Assembly: GCA_018881555.1 (NCBI GenBank)
Contig: JACAXG010000007.1
Coordinates: forward strand, 13,249,235-13,313,234
DNA from: Amblyornis subalaris
Lineage: Eukaryota > Chordata > Aves > Passeriformes > Ptilonorhynchidae
Length of the DNA: 64,000 nucleotides
Direction of reading: 5' to 3'
The translations under genes were made by a program, and so were the position numbers. Below, piece after piece: positions 41,721-55,500 of the stretch. Each line of letters starts with the position of its first letter. Within the stretch, counting starts at the first letter, position 1. The notes beneath the pieces were generated by a model. It did no database searches. It worked only from the letters and a program-made list of their open reading frames with translations, and was not told the DNA's origin.

Positions 41721-44671
41721 GTCTCTATGTGATACAGGAGACTGTAAAGCACCCCCGTGCCCTGACCAGAGGCGTGGGTGAGTAACTTCATTATTCCTCT
41801 GCAAAACTCTAAAGACTTAAATTTCCTCTCTTTTTTTGCCAATTTTTTGTGTCTCAGACTTGCATATGGTTGCTACTGACTTCCACAGAGAAGTGAGGAG
41901 AGTACCTAACCCTTACGCTTCTGCTTGATAGCTGCATTTAACTTCTAGCAAATATTTATTCATAGAGTCTCTAATTAATACACACAGATGAAAGGCTGTA
42001 ACTAAAGGAGACAGAACATAAAGGAAGCATCAGGAAAAAAGCACAACTTTTTTATACCCAATTAGGAAGAAATACTATCTTAATGAAAACTCTGAGGGAA
42101 GTGGAGAGTGAGTGAACAAAATCAGATCAAAGGGACTCAATAAAAGCCCATTTTATATGACTCACATTATTCCTCAAATAAACAAGAAGCATTGTGAAAG
42201 GGAGCACTGCAATATTGGTGGTAGAGATATTGTGAGGTTCAATNTCTTGGTCTTAGCATCTTTTTAGCTTATCCTGCTTTTTTCTCAGGAATAATTTTCC
42301 AAGTATAGCACTACAGAGTTTAATGTGCATGCACTGGTAGGATCTCAGTAAACAAAAGCAATCATTTAAGGATAGATACTGATACTATTTTGTGTTTTGT
42401 GCTGTTGTTCNTGTTTGAAGCAGTGTAAATCTGTACTAATGCCACTTAAGTAAATGGAACTAATCTGGTCATAATTGTATTTTGATTTCTGCTGTAAGGA
42501 GCCCATAGCAAGATACTGATTTCAGGGGTAAATATGTATTCCCTTACTGAATTATGAAACGTTAACAGAACTACTACAACTGGAAGCAAATGTTAGCAGC
42601 AAAACACAACCCAGAAAGATGAACTTGAAATTCTCATACGCAAATATTGTTTGGAAGTACTTGCAACTCCACCAGCCCTACAATACAAACAATGTCTTGT
42701 CACTAACTTGCCACATCAAAAATGAAAAATGTTTGAGCATGGACAGGGGAATAACATATGGTCCTGCAAAAGGCTGTACTAACTTAAGGATGAAAGAAAA
42801 AATCAGTACTAGGCCAAATAAACATTTGTTCCACCAGCAGAAATGCAATAATACTTTCTTCAGGATGCCTTCCAGTCTACAGCTGGGGGACTTCCTGAGA
42901 TAGAAGTTACAGTTACAGCTTAATGCTTTAAAAAACCCCAAACCAATAATGGCATGTTTCTTCATGAAATAGTTTTACTGCTTTTCGAAATCCATTTTGG
43001 CTTCCAANTTTGGCATAGTCTTCGGCTATGGATATACTGCCCTGATCTCTTTTTTTTGGTCTTCTTTAGTTTTAAATCTGTTTTGTTTTGATACCCCTTT
43101 ATCATAACAAGACAAACTGAATAAGGAATGCTATGGCTTCCTATCCCTCCTGCTCTTTTTCTTTTTCTAGCTGTATTTTTTTTTTTTACCTCTATTTGGA
43201 TTGTAGGAACAAACCTGAATTCTCTATTCAAATTAGACACAAACTCATATACAGCAACAAGGAGTTGATGTACTGAAACAGTGGTAATTTTTGTTTGTTC
43301 TCTAATCCTTTCCTAATAATTTCAAGCATTTGATTACTTAGTTTAGTTAATGCAAAATAATAAACTGGCCTATTCAAAGAGCTACTCACAATAACTCAAA
43401 GATTTTTTTTCCCCTGACAAAAGCTACTTTAGGTAGCAATATTATCTGTATAAGGCTGTCTTTATTTGTGACTAAATCTATGTTACAAGACCCTTTTCTG
43501 ACACCTACTTAGCTGGAAATTCAGTATCATGAGATTTCTGCAATTCTTCAAGATTAGCTTTATGTTTACTACACAAAATGATTTGGTACAGTTCTGTATT
43601 ACCCTNTCATCTCCCTATTTACTTACTTCCCCCTCAGTTAATGAATATATTCCCTATTACAGATTAATGTGGGATTGTGTTGATGACCTGTTTCTTGAGA
43701 AAGCTAACTGGTCTTTCACCTCTCTGATTTAATGCCTTAATTATCCATAACAGGATCTATCATCTTACTATGTGATAAATTGCTTCCCCCGCACCTCTAA
43801 TAGCTTTTGGTGAATGACCTTGCCAAAAGCCTCAGAAAATCGTACCTTTATCTACTTGCTTCTGATTCAAAGAAAACCAATAGATTTCTGTGGCATAATT
43901 TTCCTGTACAAATCTGTCCTGAGCCATTATTTAGATAATAATTTCTGCTTAATTCTGTTTTCTACTGTAGCTTCTACTTTAGCCTAGTTCCAAAATCTGA
44001 TTTAACAGCTTGTGTTTTGCTTACAACTTCCTTAGAAACCTTTCTAAAAACCAACAAACTTGGTCTTGCACTCACCAGCTCCAGCTCCCTGTGCTGCAGT
44101 GATCTAAAGTTTGATCGTTTTGTATGTGACTGCCTTTTCTGGGTAGGCATCCAGTGGCATGGTCTGTGTATGGCTTTGACCTCANAGTGCACTGAAAAAC
44201 AAAGTCTACATACTCACAATATTGCTGGGGAAAGGGAGAAACACTAGACTTGTCTGCCCATAAAGCAAAAGCTGTGGGTGATTAAAAACCTTAGTAAATA
44301 ATCCTTTGAATTCTGGATAAACACACTCTGTAGTCTGAAATGTAGGTGTATTTTAAGACCTGTTATTACTGCGGTCTAGAAGAGCTTCTTTGTACTTGGA
44401 GCTCCACAGACATTTACAGACTAAAATTTAAATTTGCAATATAAATGTATGTAGACACAGAGAAATGATTATGTGTTTTTTTGCTGAAGCAAAAAGATTA
44501 GGTAATTGCCTAAGAAAACTTTGGCAGTTCGAGAGAAACAAACTTAATTCTCATAACTTACGCCTATCCCTAAATTATGGCTTTAACTTTCCCAATTAAT
44601 TATCATATATCATCATATTGTAGAAGATGTTATTTGTACTTTTAACCATATTTGCCTTCTCTGTCTTACAG

Positions 44672-44791
44672 AAACTGGTGTGCTTATGTCCATACCAGAC
44701 TCGTACCTACAGTTGTAGTGGACAACCTGGAAACCTTCTCATCAGGCAGAGCAAAGCCTTGCACTTGGCAAATTGGATCCTGTGCTCAGAG
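44672..44791 (+). CDS. MMRN1: MMRN1 exon 2: first half of the EMI domain
   Basis: 120 nt, phase 2 in and phase 2 out (acceptor TTACAG|AAACTGG, donor AG|GTATGG). It encodes KNWCAYVHTRLVPTVVVDNL, then ETFSSGRAKPCTWQIGSCAQ. The WCAYV opening and the spacing of the first three cysteines are those of the EMI domain, the cysteine-rich module of the EMILIN/multimerin family that mediates assembly into multimers. The exon joins exon 1 to give RGKNWCAYVHTRL, closely matching human multimerin-1. Confidence 0.96.
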
Positions 44792-47014
44792 GTATGGAGA
44801 ACTGGGAAGGAAGAAAGAGTACCTCCAAGTACTTTCATTATCACCAAATGCACGATTAATGCAAACGTAACTCTAAAAATTAAAGGGAAAACAGGAGGGA
44901 GCAGATTAGCATGTCTCCAGGTCTCATCTTCACATGACCCTATAGCATGGATAAAAGGCCATGGCTTGCTCCTATAGCAGGTATGAGCGCTCGTGACTGG
45001 GCGTGCCTTCACTCTGGCACCCTTCCATCTGTTCAGGCTTCAAGTGAGAGGTGCACAAGCACAAAGCTTTAAAGCACGTGCAGGAAAGAAAATCCTTTCT
45101 GTGCAGTTTTCCAAGCTTGTGCTCTGTAGGAGCAAAAGGCTCCCCCTGAGAGGCATAAATATTTTTGTTATTATCTCTCTGCTGAGTGCTTATTTCTGGC
45201 ACAGCTTTGTTCAGGCAGTGAACCTAGACAAGTAATTGGCCTGGATGGAACTTGTAAATAATGACTCTCTTAAACCTATTCAGATTATCCTTTGTGATTT
45301 GGGTGCCTCATTGTGTTCTCCAAGCATTAGACTTCAGTCATAAGTGAAATTGGATTTTAATGCATGAATCTGGAAAATGGCAAACTGAAACAGCAGCAAC
45401 AAAATGGAGATTTTAACATATTTTTCCCTTGACAAATTTCAAAAGCCTCTTACAAGTCAGTTTGACTGTTCTGAGAATTGTCCTCTAGATGGTATGGCAG
45501 AACAAACTTAAAGCTTTGAGGTGAAACAAGGAATAGAGCTTCCTTAGCATTTGGTGACTGAAATGCAGTCATTTGTATCACAAAACTGGCAGAGTGGACC
45601 CTGTGGTTGAAATGTTACCAGTTTTATTTTGTCTTGGCTTTGCTTTTCTTTTTTTCCTAATTCAATCACATTAGGCCCTTGTGCTGCTCCTGTAAATAAG
45701 TCTCTACTATATAAATTTCTGAGACTCGTTTACATGGATTTTTTTTTTTTACATGGATTATTTTTGAAATAGCTGATTAACTCCTTTCATGGGCACTTCA
45801 TTTTTATGAGTGCTTTTAGGAATGGATTATGCTAATGCAGAATAAGGTGGTTTTATCATAAGACCATCCACACTGCAAAATAACTGAGAACTCTCTTGAA
45901 TTCAGATCACCTTAATCTTTATTGAGTCCTCGCTGCTGAAAAAGCCATTTCTTGGAGACAAAGCTGGTTGGGGACACATGCAAAGCTCCTGCCAGCTGCT
46001 ATGAGAATTTTAATATATATAATATTACATCCCTTGCGAAGGGGTGACAAGATTAATTGGAGTGTAAAACATGGTGGCATATTTTAATTCATTGGGAGGA
46101 TATTTTTTGGTCTGACAGCCTTTAAATTTGTCGCTTTTTCTGAAATGATTTATACAGGGATTGTGTGTCCAAAACCATTCAGTAACCATTTTATCATTGT
46201 ATTTTCTGATATTTTTAGGTGTTCATGTTAGTGTTTAGCAAATAGCAGTACTGCGTGATGTTTTTTGAACTTTGTTTTTAGCATCTTAAAAGAGCAAGGA
46301 GACTTGCTGTAGTTCTTTCTGCATGCTCTACTGCAGCATGTTCATTCTAAACCGATTTCTCTGTGAAGTTAAGAGACCTAGAAGAAGAGACAGAGCAGCC
46401 AGGACATGCAGAATGTGTTGGAACACAGAAATAAAATTGCTGCTGCCTCTGCAGTTGCATAGCATAACAGTATTAACTGAGGCCTCACAATTACATAGCC
46501 GTGCCCTCCTTTCCTTGATGTCCAGAGCAGAATTTTTCACACTTTATTGGATTAATGTTTGTATAATCTTGTTTAAAATAATCAGAAGGGAAGGTTTCTG
46601 GTGTACACTAAATGTGTGCTGATGTGGCATAAATTTATCGTGAATGTATTTTTCCACCAATTTCAAAGAAAAATGGTATATGACAATCATATTTTTGGCT
46701 CACTTTTTTCAGTTTAGCACTTATTAATTGCACTACCTTTCATATGCAGTATTTGACTCCTGAATAAGATATTCTGGGAAGAAATCTAAATAGACATCAG
46801 GTTTCTTTAAAATTCATGCAGATGATCTGAAGGTTGCAATATTAAAGCTGTGATTGCTAATGAAACACTGAACCCTACTTAGAATTCACTTTCAATTTCA
46901 AGCAGTGATGAAAGGATAGATATGACAAGTGAGATAATGTGGTGTAGTTATGCAGGTATCTTACAACTCCTCTTTGGTTACCTAAAACAGGTTTAAATTG
47001 TTCTCGTTTTGAAG
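44792..47014 (+). other. MMRN1: MMRN1 intron 2
   Basis: GTATGG donor and TTTTGAAG acceptor. Unique AT-rich sequence with a short duplicated 'ttacatggatt' around a T run near 45.73-45.76 kb. Nothing else noted. Confidence 0.85.
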
Positions 47015-47121
47015 GTCCCAGACAACAACACAACAGGCCTACAGGATCAAACATAAAATAGTAACATCGCTGGAGTGGAAGTGCTGTTCTGGCTACAGTG
47101 GGCAAAACTGCCAGCCCAAGG
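47015..47121 (+). CDS. MMRN1: MMRN1 exon 3: second half of the EMI domain
   Basis: 107 nt, phase 2 in and phase 1 out (TTTTGAAG|GTCCCAG ... CCCAAGG|GTGAGT). It encodes the end of an Arg codon, then SQTTTQQAYRIKHKIVTSLE, then WKCCSGYSGQNCQPK. The WKCCxGYxGxxC signature closes the EMI domain and supplies its last three cysteines. There is no internal ATG-initiated frame, so the exon is found only through homology and phase. The acceptor has a weak pyrimidine tract, but the phase fits both neighbours exactly. Confidence 0.94.
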
Positions 47122-48319
47122 GTGAGTAGAGTTGTAAGGGTTTGAAACTATTCACTTCAGAAAAAGAAAACAATGCAGTTTGATTTTTGAGCAAATGGCT
47201 CTGCTGAAAACCAATGCAGTCCTTTCTGTTAATTTTAAACCAGGAAGAATGCACAGTAAACTAAAATGCTTTGGGATGTTGACTCTTCCCTGCACATGAA
47301 TTTCCAGAGCAGCTAAGCAAAATGCCTTTCCCCCTCTTCCACTCTAAATAAAGCTCATAAAATCTCCAGCCTTATTTCATTTCACTAAAATATGGAGTTT
47401 GCATTCAGTGTGTCTCTACTTTTGACCTTTTAGTTATTGAGTATTGCAGTGCTGGGGATATAAAATCCAGGTGCTCTATTGAATGCTTNCTGTAATATTC
47501 CTCTACAGCACTGTTGCTCTTTTGGCTTTCAGTTTCAGNTTCTAAGAATATATTTTATTTGTGATAAAATAATGTATCAACTTTTTTTTTCCTTCTCTGA
47601 ATTTTGTAGGGCTTTTGTTGCTCGTTTCAACAGTGACTGAATTTTACTAGGTATTACACATGATCCCTGTATAATTGTGCCCTTTTTGACAGAACAGCCT
47701 TTTACCTCTGCCCTGGTGATCAAACATGTGGCATCATATTGTAGTTTTAAATCTGTATAATAGCTATTTCTTTGCTGCTGGCCTTAAGCAAGCAGTCCTT
47801 GAAAAATTAGATACAGCATCAGCATACATGTTTTAAATGAATGAATATTGCAAGAAAGGCTATTAGATGTGATAGGGAGTTCAATCAGCAGTGGTAAAGT
47901 AGAGGGCTGTGATTAAAAATTAATGTGGAGGAATGAAGAGAAATCACTGTTATTCACATCCAGGAGGGAAATTTCAGTCCGGAATAGCCAAAACCTTGGC
48001 AGGCACAGAATTCTACTCTGCACAGCAGTGTGTGCAGTCAGATATTAACACAGGACACGGTCAGTCAGCCAGTCCCATGTGCATGAATCAGATATTTTAA
48101 AGGGTTCCTTTTAGCAAAATGCAAACATTAGCAAGAATAGATTAAAAAAATGTAAAGAGTAGCATTGAAGGGAGAGGTTACAGTTGACAAAATCGAAATG
48201 GCATCAAAACAACGGGGAAACACTGACCAGGAAGAAAAGCTGTGTAACTCAATTTGTAGTGGCANGTGTGTAGAAAATAAGAATAAAGGAATATGCTGTG
48301 AAGTGTTACAGGAGCGGGT

Positions 48320-48515
48320 GTTACATCTCCTGGGTTCTACTTTCAAATCTCTTCTGGTTTGCTGAATAACTCGGGGAAGCCACTTATAATCTGCATAACC
48401 AAGTTTACCCATCTAGAAAATTGAGATGACACTTATCTCACAGGGGCACTGGGATATTTAATTAATTAATGCTTGTAGAAGTGCTTAAAGAGATTGGGAT
48501 GAAAGGTGTTATGTC
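48320..48515 (+). repeat. MIR-like/amniote SINE remnant
   Basis: The order is 'ctcggggaagccacttataa', then 'ataaccaagtttacccatct', then 'agaaaattgagatgacactt', then 'atctcacaggggcactggga', then 'taattaattaatgcttgtag' and 'gatgaaaggtgttatg'. This follows the MIR core and 3' part ('gggcaagtcacttaa', 'cagtttcc..atctgtaaaatg', 'ctcacaggg', 'gatgaaaggcgctat'). It is well enough preserved over nearly 200 bp to be convincing. Confidence 0.75.
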
Positions 48516-51500
48516 AGAAAAGCTTTTCTTCCCTGCTTCTGGAATCCTGCCTCCCATGAGGAGCAGACCACCAGCACAAGCCCTGCCTGTATTATTCAAT
48601 TCCCGGGAAGGGACGTCGGCTAATGAACTTGAACAGTTGGGAGCCCAATAGCCTTGTCTTCAGGCGCTCTGTGTCTACAATGGCAGGCGAAAAACATTGG
48701 AAGTGCTGAGTGGGGCTCTCCAGAGTCCCTGAGCCTCCCACTTGGCCTCTCTGTTGTTCAATAACAGAACTTACTGAANGGTTTCTGTGCTGAGGGAAGT
48801 GGGGTATTTTGACAATGTTTTAGATCCTGGAAAGGCACTGCTGGTGTGATGTGGGTTGCTTGTAGCAAATGCTAATTTAAAGTGCCTTCTGGTTTAACTT
48901 CTCTCTCAGACAGTGAAATCATGTGTAACTATTTCAATCTGATAGTCTAGGCATGAGGAAACACTTAGCACCACCTGATAATTATTATTAGACGTCTGAA
49001 AACCTTATTTGGCAGCCCCATGATAACAGCTGGGTTACAGATGCCTGTCTAGGTAATGCAGTAGCGAGCGAGATGGATAGTGATGTGTTCAGATCACTTA
49101 CCTGCCTTGTGGCCACACATGACCAAATTGGGTTAGACATAGATCCTATTCCGGCATGGACAACGCAATTTTATAAGAAACTTNTAAGAACGGGAAAATG
49201 TAGACATAATTTCTTATAAGTCTCATGAAACAGCTCAATATGGGCAATTCAACGATTAAAGCATCATCTGGGATGATCTGGGAATGTCACATGCTTAACT
49301 GGGAGCAAACCTGCTAAAACTAAAGGACTGGTAAGTTCTGAGTTGCAAACTTCACAACACGTCACTTTGACTAAACACAGCTTTATTTTAACTTTTTAAC
49401 TTTGTGTGTGCAGTAANGGAATCTCACTTCCCTCATGCACATATGGGCCCTGAACACTGCATTATGTATCACCAATGATTTTAAGAACTGGAAGATTCAT
49501 CTTCAAATGTAGGTCAAGCTGAGTTTGAGTTCGGCTATGCTGAGGTGAGGCTGAGGTGACTGAATGTGTATGAATCCCTTTCCCTCTGCCCTGGCCGTGG
49601 TTTAGAGCAAGCAGCCNGCTCTGCCACAGCCATTGTCAGCAGGGGATTCCCTGGCGTGGCAGTGATGTCATTTCTCCAGCAGATGGCTGTGCAATGTTCC
49701 ATCTCCTGCGTGGGGTAAGCAGCACGCCCAAAAGGTGGCAATTCCCCTTGAAACACAGGGAANGGGAGGAAACTGCCAACCCCCGCTCCTGGAATCCCCT
49801 TCAGCCACTCCTGCTTCATCAAAAATANATTGAGTGAAAATGATTCAATCTCCTATTTTTAATATTCCCTGAAATGGTTTTGTGTGCTGTGTTTAAAAAT
49901 ACATGGGACAATAAATTATACATCTGGGCCAATATATTAAATGATAGACACCTAGTGTTAAATTTCCATGTGCATTACCTGGTATTTCTGATATAACTGG
50001 AAGAACTCATTGCTCAGGATTTCTTATTGCTGCTTTTTTTTTTTTTGTTTGTGTTGTTTTTTTATTGTAAATGGCNCTTCTAAGGTGGGTCTAGCAGTCT
50101 AATTTGCATTTCACATTTTGTTTTTTTAGCTTAAACTGAGCATGGCATATCTAATTCTTAAAAGGTCTCCAATGTGAGTCATTTGATGGCTTTTTCTACC
50201 CTAAAGAGTATGTGTATTAGATTTTCGGTCTGGTGCTCCCATCACACCTGCTATTATCCAGCATCTGAGATGGGAAATCTCAGCTGTGGGAATAAGGAGC
50301 ACATAGATGTAATCACCATATGATGTCTCGGAGTGATTCCTTTGGAAAAGGCCTGAGCCACGCTGGAAGAATGATGTAGGAGAAGCTATATTGCCAGTGA
50401 CTCTTCTGAATTTGTTTCACAAATGAAAAGCTTGAATTCCTAAAGGGGCCTGGAAAGTACCTTTCCTATACTGCAGTGAAATGTAATGAGTGCACAGCAT
50501 GTGACTGTCTCTGGGTGAGGTTTTTGTGTGTGTGTGCATTGCTGGCCACAGTCCTGGCTGCTGTCAGAGGCAGTGTAGTGCACTTTTGGCTTGCTCCATG
50601 ACAGGTTTGCTCCAACAGAGATACTTCGTCCTGGGTCTTACAGGGATTAAGTTACCTGAACAGTTTAAAGTATTAGTAAAACAAGCACACACGGATAAAT
50701 ATATATCCATGAAACTCTAAAAGTGAATAAAACTGTAAGGTTTTGGGTATTTCAGGATCTTGAGCTGTGAGGGGGCAATTGATTTATAAGGGAGGATAAA
50801 AGCTAAGGTGGATAGCATAAAAAAAAAAAAGGTGTCTGAAGCCATAAGAATGTCAGTGACTGCATTTAGAGCAACAGAAAGACCAGTAAATGAAAGAATA
50901 AAAGGACATTGATCACCTGGTCTTTATCACAGGCAAGTAACTGACTCCCTTATCATAGATTGTATTGTCACATCACCACCTGATAAATCCCATGTAATGA
51001 GTTGGGCTGAATGCAAGTACTTAGCTTCTGTCAATAACCATGCCANAAAAAGGTAACAAAAGCTATTGAAATTATAACTATTTGAGGATTTTGTATGTCT
51101 TATCAGCCAAATTCAATAGATTCTATGAAACTATCGNTCCATATGATGATTTCCTGAGTTCCTATCCTAATTTTTACAACATCCTTAATTTGCAACATTA
51201 AACACCTTATATCATCCTAATTGCAAACTATTTATCTTCCATCAAACCATGTGAAACATGGAATTTCTTGATTCAGCATTTTATTCCGTTTCCTTGGAAA
51301 CTTGAATTATGGCTAAACTAGATTTTAATATTTGAAGTGTAAAATAATGTCACCATACCAAAGTTATTCTGCTTGTACTGTACTAAAGACCGGAAATCAC
51401 ATTAGTGCCACATAAGTGGCATTCCTTAGATGTGCTCCTCCTGGAACATCTACTTCAAATTGTTGCATGAACTGAGCAAGCAGATAAAAATTGGTATGGA

Positions 51501-51589
51501 TTTACACCAGCAAATTTATGACCTAATTTGTACATATTTTGGNTTTTTTTTAAAAAAAATGAAAAGTAAACAGCTCCATTGAGCCTAAT

Positions 51590-51790
51590 GGCTAGAGAGG
51601 TCCGTCAGGAAAGTGGAAATCTCAGTTCAGTTCCCAGCCATCCTACCAGTTCCCTACTTNTTGTGAGTTAAGGTATTTTACTTTCTAGACCTCAGTTTCC
51701 CCAGCTGTGGTATTGAAATAATAATAATGTCAGTCCAGCTTTTTGCAAATTGCTTTGGGATCTTTTGGGCTGAACGTAAAATAAGCACAG
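51590..51790 (+). repeat. MIR-like/amniote SINE remnant
   Basis: 'aatggctagagaggtccgtc' and 'aaatctcagttcagttccca', then 'gttaaggtattttactttct', 'agacctcagtttccccagct' and 'gtggtattgaaataataata', then 'ttgcaaattgctttgggatc'. This matches the MIR-type order with the diagnostic 'cctcagtttccccagctgt' core. Confidence 0.75.
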
Positions 51791-52462
51791 ATAATCCCCT
51801 CTGCCATCACCAGAGAAAATATTTACAAAACTGTCACTTTTGTTAAGTTTTTTTATGTGTGTACCAGTCACAAATCTCAGATGATATTCGTTGGAACTTG
51901 GAATTTGATCATGTTTTGAAATGGTTTTTATTTTTTAGGTGCTACAACAGTGTGATATCACCATTGCCTTTAGTGGTAAGATTTCCATGGCTGAAGATCT
52001 GTGTAATCTGTAAAAAAAANCCAACAAAACAAAACAACAAAAAAACCCAAAGTCAGTTTCAACAAAACCGATTAATTTTGTAGCTATAAAAAAAATCCTA
52101 ATTAATTTTACAGCTGACAATCTCTGTATTGTCTCTTCACTGCATATTGTTCTGAAATATTCCTCTAGACATTTNAGCCCTTGGCATTTAAAAATTCTGC
52201 CCACTATAAAGCAAATTTTGACATTTTAGTATTAACACCAGCCCGTGCCAATCTTGAAAAGTCATTTATAAAGCCANTCAATGTGTTCAGCAACATGGTT
52301 CCACACTGTTACAGATGCACTAAGCAGATAAGAGTCACTGCAGACGATTAGGCTTTGGTAAAGTTGGTACAGAATAGAGAGAAAAAAAAATTGTTGTGGA
52401 ATCATCTCGATTGTCNTGTTCTGTGATTCACTCGCATCCTTTCCTTTTGCTGCCTCTTTCAG

Positions 52463-52561
52463 CTCAAGAGCAGCAATCGGTGATACACAGCAACCAGGCT
52501 GAAAGCAGCAGAACGGTCAGTGAGAGGACACCAGGAGCTCNGCAGGACCCCAGTGGGCCAG
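52463..52561 (+). CDS. MMRN1: MMRN1 exon 4: linker after the EMI domain
   Basis: 99 nt, phase 1 in and phase 1 out (CTTTCAG|CTCAAGAG ... GGGCCAG|GTCAGT). It encodes AQEQQSVIHSNQAESSRTVS, then ERTPGAxQDPSGP. The human protein has a very similar AQEQQSLIHTNQAES segment in this position, which fixes the assignment. It is a polar, flexible linker between the EMI domain and the coiled coil. One ambiguous base (52541) leaves the frame intact. Confidence 0.93.
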
Positions 52562-55500
52562 GTCAGTTCCTACAAGTGCTCTCAACTCCACCCAGCCACT
52601 GACCATGTGACCCGCTAAGACCACTGCAAAAACAGTTTCAGGAAAATCTCTGTCTGCTGAAGGGACCTGAACAAACCATCAGTTTCCAGCAGTCAAGGTT
52701 CAGTGGTACGCTTCTCTGATAAAGATGGGCAGAAGATACTGAATTTAAACCAGCATCTTAGCATTTATGTGTCCTGTGTGTCCTGNGACTAAATTAAAAC
52801 CAGGAAAGTATTCTGTATAGAAATACTTAAACTGTTATGTTATTGAATAAAATAGGTTAATTAACAGAGGGAAAAAAGTTAAACCAAAAAACAAAGCAAA
52901 AAAACCCAAACCAAATCTAACAGTAGGATAGAACAACACTGGACATAAAAGAAAATGTAATGATATTAATTAGCTATCTGAATACATGACTATTGATATA
53001 TATTTTCTTACAAAAATCGGTGCTTTATTCAAAATCAATACATTGACGCTTCAAGCTTTAACAAGGACAGCTTAGGTGTGTTTTAAGCTCCTCAGCCTAG
53101 GATGATCTAAGCTAGGATGAGCTAAGAAACACAGAGGCAGTTTACAACTTTATACTACAGATGCTTGAGACTATTTCTCATTGTACAATTTATTTGCTCA
53201 TTATTGTATTTACTTCAACCTATGTAGACCTTAAGTTTTTGGAACATCACATCAGTGTTGTCTTGCAAGGGTATGTACAGACCATCAGCATTGCAACAGC
53301 TAGTCAGTAACAATAATGCTTTTATTCAAATAATGATCTACATTGGGAAGCTATGTTAGATGACTGTGTGAAAAGCTTCTCCACCTCTTGGTCTCTAGAA
53401 ATGCTGGGTGTGCTCCCTTCCCTTTGTATTTATTTTTCATTACCTTCTGTATGACTTGGTTTACCAGCACAAATATTCCAGAAAATTAATTTCGTAGTTG
53501 TCTGCATAAGTATTCATGGGAACAGAATTTTATTCATGCCAGGTGTGTTTGCATGCTCGCTAAATCGGGAACAGAAACAATCATGGTTTATCAGATCATT
53601 CCAATTAACCATTATTTCAAATACTAGTTGTTTAACTGTAAAGAAACATGAAAAGGTATCCACGATTTGGAAGTATTGAAGTAATTGACAGACTATACTC
53701 TTCTCTAGTCTGTACCATCTGAAGTTGTATATGCCTTTGAGATTGTTGGTAATGCAGAATCGTTTAGAAAATCTGTGTGCTCAGAGAACTGCCAAGAATC
53801 AGCATATAACGTTTAATTAACAACTAAAGAAATATGTGAAACCTGCTGGAATAAGGACATTGTTTGAAAAAAATCATTCTCTGCTTGTGATGTACTCCCC
53901 AGCAGTGAAACTAGAATTGTCAGGTTAATTTTTGGTGGCACATTATATTCAGGTTATTTAGCAGTGTTCTCTACGTACTGTCAGCAGAGCTTGTAGTTTA
54001 TGTAGTGAGGAGCCAAAAGATGGACAAGATGTGAAGGACAGTGTAAAGGAGGCATGTTCCTTGCACTTTCTTATCACCTCCCTTTTCTTTTGAATCTGTT
54101 GATGCTTCAGTTATGGTTCTCCGTGCTGGCTTTTTGTATGATCATCAGCTGTTACATGCTGTAGAGTTATTGTTATTCCCTCAGTTGGCCNTTATCCAGA
54201 AACATTTGAAGGAAGCAAATAAATAAGGCAGGTTATGTTTTCAGGTCTGTGTTTTGCAGTTGTCCATATACTGTTCTGGGTTGGAATATTCATGCATGGT
54301 GAGAGAACAGGATGGCCGAATCAAGATTGCCACAGAGTTTTATGGAGACATTACACATGTATGTGCTTTACTTTCAGTCTTAATAGACAGATAGAAAAAG
54401 AAAGGGGAATAATGAATCTGGCATGGAGATATAGAAAGGTATTTTCAAATGGGAGTTAAGAGAAGGCTGTTGCCCCTTGGTGATATACTGTGAGCAACCA
54501 AGTCTCCCAGGGCTGGAGGGAGGAGGATGCTTAGTAAAGCAGACAGGACCCATTATGGAAAAAGTGAGCTTGATCAATAGAGCACCGAAACATGCCACTT
54601 CTGTTAGGAGGAATTATGCCCTGAAAAATGAATCTGAAATTGGAATCGCTAACCTCCATGCCTGTTGCTTTTTGGTTATTTTTAAATGAAATTGGGTCAG
54701 TCTAGAAAGAGAGAGATACCTGTTCTGGCTGCCAACCCTNCAAACATGGCCTGGGGCCAGGACTGACTGCCCTGCTCTGTCATTTCATCAGAAACTGTCA
54801 TGACTCTACAAGCCAGATTCTACTTCCAGCACCCNCTGTGCAGCCGTGCCACTTTCAGTCATAAAACCTCACTTTCAGGTTCATCTAACTTCTCTTCTTC
54901 CCTCGGTGGGAAGTGATAGAAACCCAANTGAATAAAGCGTTACACCCTGCAGGTTAGTTATCAGTATGGGTGACTGTGCATGAGCCAGGAATGAATTCAA
55001 ATCCCTTTCTCNTAGTAACAATTCAACCAGAAGTGCCCAGACCTGTTTGTCTCTCACGAAGCAGTATCATGAACACAAAGGTCTATCAGTGGCCTGTCTC
55101 TGCAGAGCCACTGGGGAGAATTGCCAGAGTGTAAACTAGGTGCTTGAGTTACAAACACAGTTTGGTATCTGTAAGTAGACACTTTGGGCAGGGAAAACAG
55201 CTGNACATCCTAACATCCTAACCTAAAAGAGCCAGACATATTCTCCAGGCTCTTCCAACTATGACTTTTACAACCAACATGCCTCTACAGGAGTGCATTG
55301 TCATGGGTATTGGTGTGCTTCATCTGCACTGACAGGGTGTGTTTAGCTCATTTTCTGGGTTTTCCCAAATGCTACCAAGTTAAATAAGACACATGTATTT
55401 TTTACATACTAGAATTTTAAAAGAATTAAAATCATGAGCAGAATATGCCCTTTTGCATATAGCTTGTTTGGTTTTTTTGGAGTCTTTAGACCCCTGTGCT

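Larger units (their letters stand above)
31553..44671 (+). other. MMRN1: MMRN1 intron 1 (13.1 kb)
   Basis: GTAAGT donor at 31553 and TCTGTCTTACAG acceptor ending at 44671. The intron is AT-rich. It contains a possible MIR-like fragment at about 33.27 kb, a CR1 fragment at 38.18 kb, an isolated CpG-rich patch at 38.85-39.0 kb and a GC-rich block at 41.1-41.7 kb, all listed separately. Other open frames inside it have no support. Confidence 0.9.
47122..52462 (+). other. MMRN1: MMRN1 intron 3
   Basis: GTGAGT donor and TTGCTGCCTCTTTCAG acceptor. AT-rich, with two MIR-like SINE remnants (about 48.32 and 51.59 kb, listed separately), T runs near 50.03 kb and an A run near 50.82 kb. No other exon is supported. 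Confidence 0.85.

Noticed and set aside
41307..41732. 141-codon Leu/Cys-rich open frame inside MMRN1 intron 1
   Set aside because: It lies in a GC-rich repeat-like block, contains ambiguous residues and has no known domain or splice signals.
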